This document shows, one piece after another, positions 25,105 through 32,819 of a stretch of 64,000 nt of DNA. The translations under genes were made by a program, and so were the position numbers. Source of the DNA: Burkholderiales bacterium (GTDB taxonomy: Bacteria > Pseudomonadota > Gammaproteobacteria > Burkholderiales > Burkholderiaceae_C); contig RXJQ01000018.1 in assembly GCA_003963115.1 (NCBI GenBank), forward strand, positions 60,104 through 124,103, written 5' to 3'. Below the pieces are notes generated by a model, which was not told the origin of the DNA, did no database searches, and saw only the letters and a program-made list of their open reading frames with translations. Position 1 is the stretch's first letter. Each line of letters begins with the position of its first letter.

Positions 25105-25966
25105 GCACCATGCCCTCCTGCGCCACCGATGCCACCAGCTTGCCATCACGCGTGTAGAAGCGCCCCTGGCACAGGCCGCGCGCGCCGCTGGCGCTGGGCG
25201 ACTCGAACACGTAGAGCAGCCAGTCATCGAGCCGGAAGTCGCGGTGGAACCACATCGCGTGGTCGAGACTGGCCAGACGCACCTCGCCCTTGAACAGGCT
25301 CAGGCCATGGGGCGCGATGGCCGACAGCAGCAGGCCGTGGTCCGAGCCATAGGCCAGCAAGGCACGTTGCAAGGCCGGGTCATCGGGCAGCGAGGCCATG
25401 GACCGCATCCACACGGCGATCTGACCCTCACGCTTGGGCGGGTTCATCAGGTCCACCGACTCAACCGGGCGGTACTCCAGCCCACGCGGCCCGAGGATCT
25501 TGTCCTGGAAGTAGGCCGGCAGGTACGGCAGCACGGCCTGACGCAGTTCGCGCTCGGTCTGCAGGCCGTCGGGGCCGGCCACCTGGGGCATCGCGGCCTG
25601 GTGCTCGACGCCATCGGAGGCACTCTGGAAGGACGCGTTCATCTCGAAGATGATCTGCCCGCCCTGACGTGCCACGACGCGGCGCATGCTGAAGCTGCGG
25701 CCATCGCGCACACGCGTCACCTCGTAGTCGATGGGCGCATGCTCGCCGGGCAGGAGGAAATAGGCGTGCAGCGAATGCACGGGCCGGTCTGCGGCAATGG
25801 TGCGGCAAGCCGCCTGCAAAGACTGCCCCAGCACCTGGCCGCCAAACACATTGAGCGTGCCGATGTTGTCGCTCTGGGCGCGGAAGCGGTCTTCACCCAG
25901 GTCATCCAGCTGCATCACTTGCAGCAGTTGGTCAAGCTGTTGACGGGCGTAGGCGGTATCGGTCAT
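25079..25966 (-). CDS. tesB: Acyl-CoA thioesterase II
   Basis: 295 residues with the double-hotdog layout of TesB. Conserved blocks are VFGGQVLGQSLQAACRT, HSLHAYFLLPGE, YEVTRVRDGRSF, SLDHAMWFHR (catalytic Asp), SPSASGARGL and VASVAQEGMVR (catalytic Gln). It hydrolyses acyl-CoA to free acid and CoA. It is a single-gene unit upstream of which lies the TetR gene. Confidence 0.93.
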   Translation of the reverse strand: MTDTAYARQQLDQLLQVMQLDDLGEDRFRAQSDNIGTLNVFGGQVLGQSLQAACRTIAADRPVHSLHAYFLLPGEHAPIDYEVTRVRDGRSFSMRRVVARQGGQIIFEMNASFQSASDGVEHQAAMPQVAGPDGLQTERELRQAVLPYLPAYFQDKILGPRGLEYRPVESVDLMNPPKREGQIAVWMRSMASLPDDPALQRALLAYGSDHGLLLSAIAPHGLSLFKGEVRLASLDHAMWFHRDFRLDDWLLYVFESPSASGARGLCQGRFYTRDGKLVASVAQEGMVRPWLKRQS

Positions 25967-26013
25967 GGATCAAAAGTCAAAAGGCAGACAGACCTTGGCA
26001 GTATGGGCGATCT

Positions 26014-26673
26014 TTAGGTAGATGCCGTCCGTTTTTGCCGCGTGGAGATGGCCTCGGATTGAAGGTAGGACAGACCCAGCGTCACCAATTGATCCCGCAA
26101 AGCCTTCAACATCTTGGGCGGCGCGCCACCTTCAAGCATGGCGCGCGTAGACCCGACCATGGCCGTGAACCAGATGTAGGCGCTCAGGCGGGCATCGACA
26201 AAGCGCACCCTGGGCGCCGTGGACAACATGGCCGCGACGGCCTTGCAGCAGCGTGCCCCGATCGCATTGACGATGTCGGCAGCCTCCAGATCACTGGCCA
26301 CGCCATACAAGGCCCGGGACTCGTCCACATGGGCCAGCTTGGCACCCACGAAGGCATCGACCACAGCCACCACCATGTCTGGCAGCGACCGGCCGCTCGC
26401 CGACTGCGCAGCCACCTCCACGGCATCGCCCACCTTGTTCAGATGCTGTGCCAGCACGGCATACAGCAAGGCCTGTTTGTTGGGGTAGTACTGGTAGAGC
26501 GACCCTACAGAGACACCCGCACGCTCGGCCACCCGCGTGGTGGTCAGGCGGTTCGCCCCCTCCTGGAGCAAAACCTGAATACAGGCTTCAACAATCACCT
26601 CGACCGTGGCCTGCGATCGGGCCTGACGCGGCTGTTTACGGGGGTTCAGTGTGGCGTGGGCAGGCCTGGCCAT
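26014..26673 (-). CDS. TetR-family transcriptional repressor
   Basis: 219 residues. The N-terminal helix-turn-helix is clear (LTTTRVAERAGVSVGSLYQYYPNKQALLYAVL); the C-terminal ligand domain is variable. The gene is divergent from an SDR gene with only 66 bases between them, and a palindrome suited to a TetR dimer lies there, so it likely represses itself and the SDR. The ligand is unknown. Confidence 0.9.
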   Translation of the reverse strand: MARPAHATLNPRKQPRQARSQATVEVIVEACIQVLLQEGANRLTTTRVAERAGVSVGSLYQYYPNKQALLYAVLAQHLNKVGDAVEVAAQSASGRSLPDMVVAVVDAFVGAKLAHVDESRALYGVASDLEAADIVNAIGARCCKAVAAMLSTAPRVRFVDARLSAYIWFTAMVGSTRAMLEGGAPPKMLKALRDQLVTLGLSYLQSEAISTRQKRTAST

Positions 26674-26699
26674 ATGCGAATTCCATATGTGAATCTTTC

Positions 26700-26712
26700 T
26701 TCATATTATGAA
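26700..26712. promoter_or_regulatory. Candidate TetR operator
   Basis: TTCATATTATGAA is a perfect palindrome between the divergent TetR and SDR starts. It contains a -10-like TATTAT for the SDR direction. Two CATATG copies (26671-26676 and 26684-26689) lie nearby. Confidence 0.5.
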
Positions 26713-26739
26713 CAGCATCGACCTTTCACTACATATACC

Positions 26740-27672
26740 ATGGCCACCTTGCTCATCACTGGCGCCACCTCGGGACTGGGGCTGCATGTCGCCCAGCAAT
26801 TGGCTGATCAAGGCCGGCACCATCTGATCCTGCCCATGCGTGATGCCCGGCGAGGCCTCGCGCTGGCCGACGCGCTGCGGCAAGGCGGGGCGCTGGCCGT
26901 GCACACGCCCGAGCTGGACCTGGCCTCGCTGCATGACGTGTCCCGCTTCCTGCGGACGTTCGAGAGCGCGCATGCCCTCTCGTCGATCGACGGCGTACTG
27001 CTCAATGCCGGCGTGCAATCCGCGCAAGCTTTGTCATTCACCGTGGATGGCCTGGAAACCACCTTCGCCGTGAACCACCTGGCGCACCTGATGCTGATCC
27101 AGGGCTTGATGAAGCACCTCGCGCCTGGCGCCATCGTGGGCTGGACCGCCAGCGGCACCCACGACCCTTGCGAGCTGATGGCGCGCCTGTCGGGCTTCAG
27201 GGGCGCGCGCTACACCGGTGCCCAGGCACTGGCCAAAGGCGAACACGATGCCGGCACATCTGATGCCCAGGCCTGTCGAGATGCTTATGCCACCTCCAAG
27301 CTCTGCAACATCGTGACGGCACAGGCTTTCGCGCAGACATGGGCCGAGACCGGTTGGCGCTTCTTTGCCTTCGACCCCGGCATGATGCCGGGCACCGGCC
27401 TGGCGCGAGAACACGGCGCCTTGACGCAGTGGATGTGGCAGCACGTCTTGCCGCGTCTTGCCCGCATCCTGCCTGGCACCAGTCTGCCGGCTTCGTCGGC
27501 CGCTGTGCTGAGCCGCTTGATCACCGACCTGCCTGCGGCAACGCCCAGCGGTGCCTACTTTGGCTTCAAGGGCCAACGCCTCACGCCTGCGCGAAGCGCC
27601 CGCTCAAGCTGGGTCATCGAAGACCTGATGCGCACCAGCGCGACGCTGCTCACGCCCTTCCATCCAAACTAA
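26740..27672 (+). CDS. Short-chain dehydrogenase/reductase
   Basis: 310 residues with the cofactor motif TGATSGLG, NAGV, and the catalytic pair YATSK. The closest general type is the light-dependent protochlorophyllide-reductase/retinol-dehydrogenase-like SDR (AVNHLAHLMLIQGL, FAFDPGMMPGTGLAR). ATG 26740 is chosen as the natural start of the Rossmann fold; there is no obvious SD, so it may have a short or leaderless transcript. Substrate unknown; probably controlled by the divergent TetR gene. Confidence 0.88.
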   Translation: MATLLITGATSGLGLHVAQQLADQGRHHLILPMRDARRGLALADALRQGGALAVHTPELDLASLHDVSRFLRTFESAHALSSIDGVLLNAGVQSAQALSFTVDGLETTFAVNHLAHLMLIQGLMKHLAPGAIVGWTASGTHDPCELMARLSGFRGARYTGAQALAKGEHDAGTSDAQACRDAYATSKLCNIVTAQAFAQTWAETGWRFFAFDPGMMPGTGLAREHGALTQWMWQHVLPRLARILPGTSLPASSAAVLSRLITDLPAATPSGAYFGFKGQRLTPARSARSSWVIEDLMRTSATLLTPFHPN

Positions 27673-27689
27673 CGTCAGCACAGCGAAGC

Positions 27690-27725
27690 CCCAAAAGAAA
27701 AAGGCCAGGGCGTGAACCCTGGCCT
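27690..27725 (-). terminator. Rho-independent terminator
   Basis: AGGCCAGGG (27702-27710) and CCCTGGCCT (27717-27725) form a perfect 9-base-pair stem with a 6-base loop. On the reverse strand it is followed by TTTTTCTTTT. It ends the small His/Ala-rich gene. Confidence 0.85.
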
Positions 27726-27763
27726 GGCTGCTTGCCGCAAGCCGCCGATGCAATCGATGTGGC

Positions 27764-27961
27764 TTACTTGCTGGCTGCCGATGCAGCGGGAGTGGCTGCT
27801 GCAGCCTTGGCCTTGTGATGGTGCTTGGCCTTGTGGTGCTTGGGAGCCGGTGCGGTGGCCTTGGCAGGCTCGCTGGCGGCAGCGGCGGCAGCAGGTGCTT
27901 GCGCAAAGGAAGCGGCGGCAAACAGACCCAGCACGGAAGCGATGACGAGAGACTTTTTCAT
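27764..27961 (-). CDS. Small Ala/Lys/His-rich exported peptide
   Basis: 65 residues. Signal peptide MKKSLVIASVLGLFAAASFAQ, then a low-complexity mature part with the His/Lys block KHHKAKHHHKAK flanked by Ala/Pro. It is a plausible periplasmic metal- or acid-stress peptide, somewhat like the Asr type, but no homology is claimed. It has its own strong terminator and an AGGTATGTC leader. Confidence 0.72.
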   Translation of the reverse strand: MKKSLVIASVLGLFAAASFAQAPAAAAAASEPAKATAPAPKHHKAKHHHKAKAAAATPAASAASK

Positions 27962-28077
27962 GACATACCTTTCGAGAGACAGTGCTCAGAGAACCTTTGA
28001 GGTGGCTGTTCGTCAGCCATGGTTCTTCAACGCAAGCCAACTTGAATCGGTTGACAGCGCTTCGCTATCATCGTCCG

Positions 28078-29661
28078 ATGCCTGCCACGCCCACCCACCC
28101 CGTCACCGCGCCAGCCCCGCGTTTCGCCGAGCTGATGGCCTGCCTGGCCGGTGCCTGCGAACTGGCCATGGGGCAAAGCGCGGACCACGCGCTGCACAGT
28201 TGCGCCGTGTCCATGCGCCTGGCGCAGGCCGCCTCGCTGTGCGGCAATGAACTGCGCAATGTCTACTACCAGGCCTTGCTGCGCTTCATCGGCTGCAACG
28301 CCGATGCCGAAGCCATGGCATCGATTGCTGGCGATGTGATCGGCCTGCGCCAGGCCACAGCGCCACTGGACATGGCACAGACTCAGGCCGTCGTGGCCGC
28401 CTTGATCCGCAACATCCGCCAGACGCACGATGGTGAGGCCATGATGCCCAAAGCCGCTGCCATCCTGCATGGCCTGCTGCATGCCGGACGCTTTGCGCAG
28501 GACATCTTTCCTGGCCATTGTGAAGTAGCCCAGCGACTAGGGCGGCGACTGGGCTTCGACGAGCGCTTCATCACCGGACTGGGCCAGTTGTATGCACGCT
28601 GGGATGGCAAAGGGGTGCCCGCCATCAAGGGCAACGCACTGATGCCAGCCGTGCGCGTGGCCATGCTCGCGCAAGACGTGCTGATCCACCATCGCCAGGG
28701 CGGCTGGCCCGCCGTGGAGGCACTCATGCATGCGCGCAGTGGCAAACAGTACGACCCTGATCTGGCCGCACGGGTGTTGACGCTAGGTCCCGCCCTGGTG
28801 GCCGATCTGCCCGGTGACTGGGCCAGTGTGCTGGCCATGGAGCCACCGCCCCATGAACACCTTGAAGGCGCAGCCCTGGACAGCGCCATGGCAGTGCTGG
28901 CCGACTACAGCGACATCCAGTCTCCCTGGCTCATCGGGCATGCCAGGCGCGTGGCCGCTTTGGCCTGTGCGGCAGCCCGTAACATGGGCATGCCCACGCA
29001 AGACGAACACACCCTGCACCTGGCCGCGCTCGTGCACGACATCGGCCGCGTGGGTGTTTCGGCGCACATCTGGGCACACCCCGGTCCCTTGTCTCAAAGC
29101 GACCGCGATCGCATGCAGTTGCACAGTCTCTACACCACGCAGATCCTGTCGAGAGCGCCATCGCTGCGGGCGCTCGCGCGTCTGGCCGGTGGCGTGCATG
29201 AACGACTGGATGGCAGCGGCTATGTCGGCGGCCTGGACGCCTCGGCCCAATCACCGATGGCGCGTGTGCTGGCCGCAGCCGATGTGGTGGCCGCACTGGG
29301 TGAAGCACGCCCGCATCGGCCTCCCTTTCAGCCCGAACGCATCGTCGACATCGTCAACGATGAAGTCCGCCAGGGCAGGCTCGACGCCCAGGCCGCTCAG
29401 GCCGTGCTCCATGTCGCCGGCATGGCCTGTCGGCCACAGACCGCCCCCCCCTTGCCAGCCGGGCTCAGTGCCCGCGAGGCCGAGGTGCTGGGTGAGTTGG
29501 CACGAGGTCTCACCAACAAGGAAATCGCGCGCCAGCTGGGCAGCGCGCCCAAGACCGTGGGACATCAAGTCCAGTCGGTCTACCGCAAGATCGGTGTGAG
29601 CACGCGAGCCGGCGCCACCTTGTTCGCCATGGAGAACGGCCTGGTTGCACCACCGCGCTGA
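28078..29661 (+). CDS. Tandem HD-GYP-like protein with LuxR-type DNA-binding domain
   Basis: About 527 residues. The N-terminal half has an HD-like start (DHALHSCAVSMRLAQ) and a degenerate GYP-like end (RWDGKGVPAIKG). The second half has a better HD-GYP set: GHARRVAALACAAA, HLAALVHDIGRVGVS, and HERLDGSGYVGGL, where GYV replaces GYP. A C-terminal LuxR helix-turn-helix (LSAREAEVLGELARGLTNKEIARQLG) ends the protein. It probably links c-di-GMP or nucleotide sensing to transcription. ATG 28078 is chosen over 27982. Confidence 0.82.
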   Translation: MPATPTHPVTAPAPRFAELMACLAGACELAMGQSADHALHSCAVSMRLAQAASLCGNELRNVYYQALLRFIGCNADAEAMASIAGDVIGLRQATAPLDMAQTQAVVAALIRNIRQTHDGEAMMPKAAAILHGLLHAGRFAQDIFPGHCEVAQRLGRRLGFDERFITGLGQLYARWDGKGVPAIKGNALMPAVRVAMLAQDVLIHHRQGGWPAVEALMHARSGKQYDPDLAARVLTLGPALVADLPGDWASVLAMEPPPHEHLEGAALDSAMAVLADYSDIQSPWLIGHARRVAALACAAARNMGMPTQDEHTLHLAALVHDIGRVGVSAHIWAHPGPLSQSDRDRMQLHSLYTTQILSRAPSLRALARLAGGVHERLDGSGYVGGLDASAQSPMARVLAAADVVAALGEARPHRPPFQPERIVDIVNDEVRQGRLDAQAAQAVLHVAGMACRPQTAPPLPAGLSAREAEVLGELARGLTNKEIARQLGSAPKTVGHQVQSVYRKIGVSTRAGATLFAMENGLVAPPR

Positions 29662-29775
29662 AGCCTGCCAGCAGATAGGCGTGGGGCCATCGCCGATAGG
29701 GCATTCGCCCGATGCCGCCCCCCCCTTGGCTGCCTAGAGTGTCCTCACCGCAACGCAATGACACAGGAGCACACC

Positions 29776-31206
29776 ATGAGCGCACTATGGCAACTTCCGG
29801 CCCAGGATCTGGCCCGGCACATCGCCCACAAGGAGGTCTCGTGCGTCGAGGTGATCGACGCCCACCTCCAGCGCATCCACGATATCAACCCCCAGGTCAA
29901 CGCCATCGTCAAGGTGCTGCACGACGAGGCACGCGAGGCCGCCCGCGCCGCCGACAAGCTGGTGGCCAGTGGCGCACCGCTGGGGCCCCTGCACGGCGTG
30001 CCTTTCACGGTGAAAGAAAACATCGACATGGCTGGCCAGCCAACGACCTGGGGCGTCGTGCCCCTGGCACATGCTGTGGCCCCGTTTGATGCCCCCGTGG
30101 TGGAGCGCATGCGTGCGGCAGGCGCCATCCCCATCGGGCGCACCAACCTGCCCGACATGGCCTTGCGCGTGCACACCGACAGCAGCCTGCACGGCCTGAC
30201 GCTCAACCCCTGGCACCCAGCTCGCACGGCGGGCGGCTCCAGCGGCGGCGAGGCAGTAGCCCTGGCCACAGGCATGAGCGCGCTGGGTCTGGGCAATGAC
30301 ATCGGTGGGTCGCTGCGTAGCCCGGCCAGCGCATGCGGCATCGCCTCGATCCGGCCATCGACCGGTCGCGTGCCCGATGCAGGCCTCATCCCCATGGAAG
30401 ACCGCCTGCTGGCGGTACAGCTGATGAATGTGCAAGGCCCCATGGCCCGCACCGTGGGCGATGTGCGCGCAACGCTACGTGTGCTGATGGGCGCCCACCC
30501 ACGCGACCCGCTGGCCATCGATGTGCCCTTCTCAGGCCCTTCGGCGAGCAAGCCGATCCGCGTGGCCGTGCTGGCTTCGCCCCCTGGTGGTCCGACCGAC
30601 CCCGCCATCCAGCAAGCCGTGCGACGCAGTGCCGATGCTCTGGCCAATGCAGGCTATGACGTGGTCGAGGCCAGTCCACCCCGGTACGAGGAGGCCGCTG
30701 CCTGCTGGGCGCAGTTGCTGCTGGGTGACTTCGCCCTGGCCCTGCCTCAGCTGCTGCCCATGATGGGCCAGGACGCGCGCACCTTCCTGGACCGCGCCTG
30801 CGCCAGCGTGCCGGCCTTCCCGGATGCTGCGGCCTTGTCAGCGCTGCTGGTTCAGCGCGACGGCATCGCCCGTGCCTGGTCCCAGTTCCTGGCCGATACA
30901 CCTTTGCTGCTCAGCCCCACGTGGACGCAATTGCCGTTTGAAGTCGGCTTCGATGTGGCCACACCCGCAGGTACATCGGCCATCACCGAGCTGATGCGGC
31001 CCCTCGTACCGGCCAACCTGATGGGCCTTCCATCGGCCTGTGTGCCCGCCGGCATGGACCAGGACAGCGGTCTGCCCATCGGCGTACTGCTCACCGGCGC
31101 CCGCTTCCGCGAAGACCTGTGCCTGGATGCGGCCGAAGTGGTCGAACGTCAATCAGGCCTGTCCACACCGATGACACCCATCACGACGATCAAGCCGAGG
31201 GCTTGA
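29776..31206 (+). CDS. Amidase-signature hydrolase
   Basis: 476 residues with the full Ser-cisSer-Lys triad: Lys80 in FTVKENID, Ser155 in AGGSSGG, and Ser179 in DIGGSLRSPA, with the normal 75- and 24-residue spacings. It hydrolyses an amide of unknown identity and is likely cytoplasmic. ATG 29776 follows ACAGGAG. Its end overlaps the end of the converging DUF2252 gene by 17 bases. Confidence 0.9.
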   Translation: MSALWQLPAQDLARHIAHKEVSCVEVIDAHLQRIHDINPQVNAIVKVLHDEAREAARAADKLVASGAPLGPLHGVPFTVKENIDMAGQPTTWGVVPLAHAVAPFDAPVVERMRAAGAIPIGRTNLPDMALRVHTDSSLHGLTLNPWHPARTAGGSSGGEAVALATGMSALGLGNDIGGSLRSPASACGIASIRPSTGRVPDAGLIPMEDRLLAVQLMNVQGPMARTVGDVRATLRVLMGAHPRDPLAIDVPFSGPSASKPIRVAVLASPPGGPTDPAIQQAVRRSADALANAGYDVVEASPPRYEEAAACWAQLLLGDFALALPQLLPMMGQDARTFLDRACASVPAFPDAAALSALLVQRDGIARAWSQFLADTPLLLSPTWTQLPFEVGFDVATPAGTSAITELMRPLVPANLMGLPSACVPAGMDQDSGLPIGVLLTGARFREDLCLDAAEVVERQSGLSTPMTPITTIKPRA

Positions 31207-32395
31207 AAACCCCTTCGTCATACGCCTGTGCAAACGAGGCGAAATCCTTGAGCGTTTGCTGGGCGCAGGTTTGTGAAGCGTCCAGCAGTTTGCCCTGCCA
31301 CTTCTGGCCTTGGGCAAAGTCGATCAGCTCGTCTGCCGTGGCCGACCCCTGCCGCCCACCGCTGCGCAACTGCCCCCAGGCCACCAGTTGCCCCATGGCA
31401 TGCACCACGGTGCGGATGTCAGACAGGGACTGCCTGGCCCCGTCCAGGCTCACGCGGTCTTCGGTGGGTTGCAGGCCGCGCAGCACATAGGGCTTGCCTT
31501 GCATCTCCACAGGCTGCAGGAAGGCCATGGACACGGCCTGCACGCGCCGCTGGACGGCCACCACGCGATGGGCCTCGCTGGGCCACTTGGGTTGCTTGCA
31601 CTTCACATGGGGGGCCAGGCTGGAGGGCAGGGCCTCCTTGAGGTCCAGCAGGTAGTTGCCATCCGGCGAGCCCTTGCCTTCCACCAGCACCACGAAGCGC
31701 TCCACGCCGAGACTGCCCGTGCCGGCAATGCGGGTGGCCACATCAAGCACCTTGAAGAACTGGGGATTCGCCTGTGCCTTGGCGAAGTGCTTCATGAAGT
31801 CCTCGACGCGGGCACGATCCTGCGCTGTGACCGGATCCGTCTTGCCATCGATGAGGCGCAGTTTCCGCTGGCGGTTCTTGACATGCGCGCGCGCTGCCAG
31901 CAAGTCCTTGCGCTGTCGGTCGCGCAGCTTGAGCAAGAGATCGCGGATCAGGCCCTCGGCCGTCAGGCGCTCGATCCAGTAGGCCTTGCCCGCCGACAGC
32001 GCTGCACCATAGGCCTGCAGGAAGGCTTCGCACAGGCCTTGCGCCTCCTTGACCGGGATGTCCAGGCTCTTGCTTCCGACGCGCAGGCTGGTCAGCATGC
32101 GCACCACATCCCAACTCGCGGGCGCCAGCAAGCCTTCATCGAAGTCGTTGAGATCGAAGTAGACCAGGCGGTTGTCGCCCTTGTAGCTGCCAAAGTTCTC
32201 CAGATGCAGGTCACCGCAGGACCACACGGGCGGCGCATTCTTGAAGATGCCCGATGAAGGTAGTCGGTCGTAGAACAGGTGGCAGGCACCGCGCAGAAAC
32301 ACGAAGGGGTCGCTGCGCATCTTGCTGTACTTCAATTGCAGGCGCTTGGCGTCCCGCCCCCGGTTGTACTGCGCAATCCGTTCGTTCACATTCAT
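31190..32395 (-). CDS. DUF2252-family protein
   Basis: 401 residues beginning MNVNERIAQYNRGRDAKRL. The conserved segments CGDLHLENFG and YFDLNDFDEG resemble the catalytic HGDLHxxN and DFD motifs of aminoglycoside-phosphotransferase-like kinases, so a kinase-like fold is likely though the substrate is unknown. ATG 32395 is chosen because AAGGGG lies six bases upstream; the ATG at 32401 would leave no spacing. Confidence 0.85.
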   Translation of the reverse strand: MNVNERIAQYNRGRDAKRLQLKYSKMRSDPFVFLRGACHLFYDRLPSSGIFKNAPPVWSCGDLHLENFGSYKGDNRLVYFDLNDFDEGLLAPASWDVVRMLTSLRVGSKSLDIPVKEAQGLCEAFLQAYGAALSAGKAYWIERLTAEGLIRDLLLKLRDRQRKDLLAARAHVKNRQRKLRLIDGKTDPVTAQDRARVEDFMKHFAKAQANPQFFKVLDVATRIAGTGSLGVERFVVLVEGKGSPDGNYLLDLKEALPSSLAPHVKCKQPKWPSEAHRVVAVQRRVQAVSMAFLQPVEMQGKPYVLRGLQPTEDRVSLDGARQSLSDIRTVVHAMGQLVAWGQLRSGGRQGSATADELIDFAQGQKWQGKLLDASQTCAQQTLKDFASFAQAYDEGVFKPSA

Positions 32396-32553
32396 GGCCA
32401 TCCCCTTGTGCTGCTTCTGATGCGGCTCCCTTGGCGAACTCTAACGCCATCTGCAAGCACTGTCCCTGATGCGCCCACCACCTTCGATTGACCACGGACA
32501 ATGCCAGGCGTACAAGGAAGGTCTGTTCGACCCCAGCCAGATTGGAGGCCCAG

Positions 32554-32790
32554 ATGGAACGAGCCACGCACACCTTGAACGAACTTTTCCGCCAGCTGGG
32601 ATTGCCCGATGGCAGCGCCGATATCGACCGCTTCATCGCCGCGCACAGACCGTTGCCGCCGCAGACGGCCCTGGCCGACGCGGCCTTCTGGCAGCCGGCT
32701 CAGGCCCGCTTCCTGCGCGAGGAGATCGCCGAGGACGCCGACTGGGCCGAACTGGTCGACATGCTGGACGCCCGCATGCGTGTGCACTGA
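32554..32790 (+). CDS. DUF2789-family small protein
   Basis: 78 residues: a helical start (THTLNELFRQLGLP) and the block ADAAFWQPAQARFLREEIAEDADWAELVDMLDARMR typical of DUF2789. The function is unknown. TTGGAGG precedes the ATG by five bases. It is divergent from the DUF2252 gene. Confidence 0.85.
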   Translation: MERATHTLNELFRQLGLPDGSADIDRFIAAHRPLPPQTALADAAFWQPAQARFLREEIAEDADWAELVDMLDARMRVH

Positions 32791-32819
32791 GCACATCGGC
32801 CAAGGACCGGTCAGCTCGA

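Noticed and set aside
27982..28077. Longer start for the HD-GYP/LuxR gene
   Set aside because: The extra 32 codons overlap the leader of the divergent small gene and look unlike the protein; ATG 28078 fits better.
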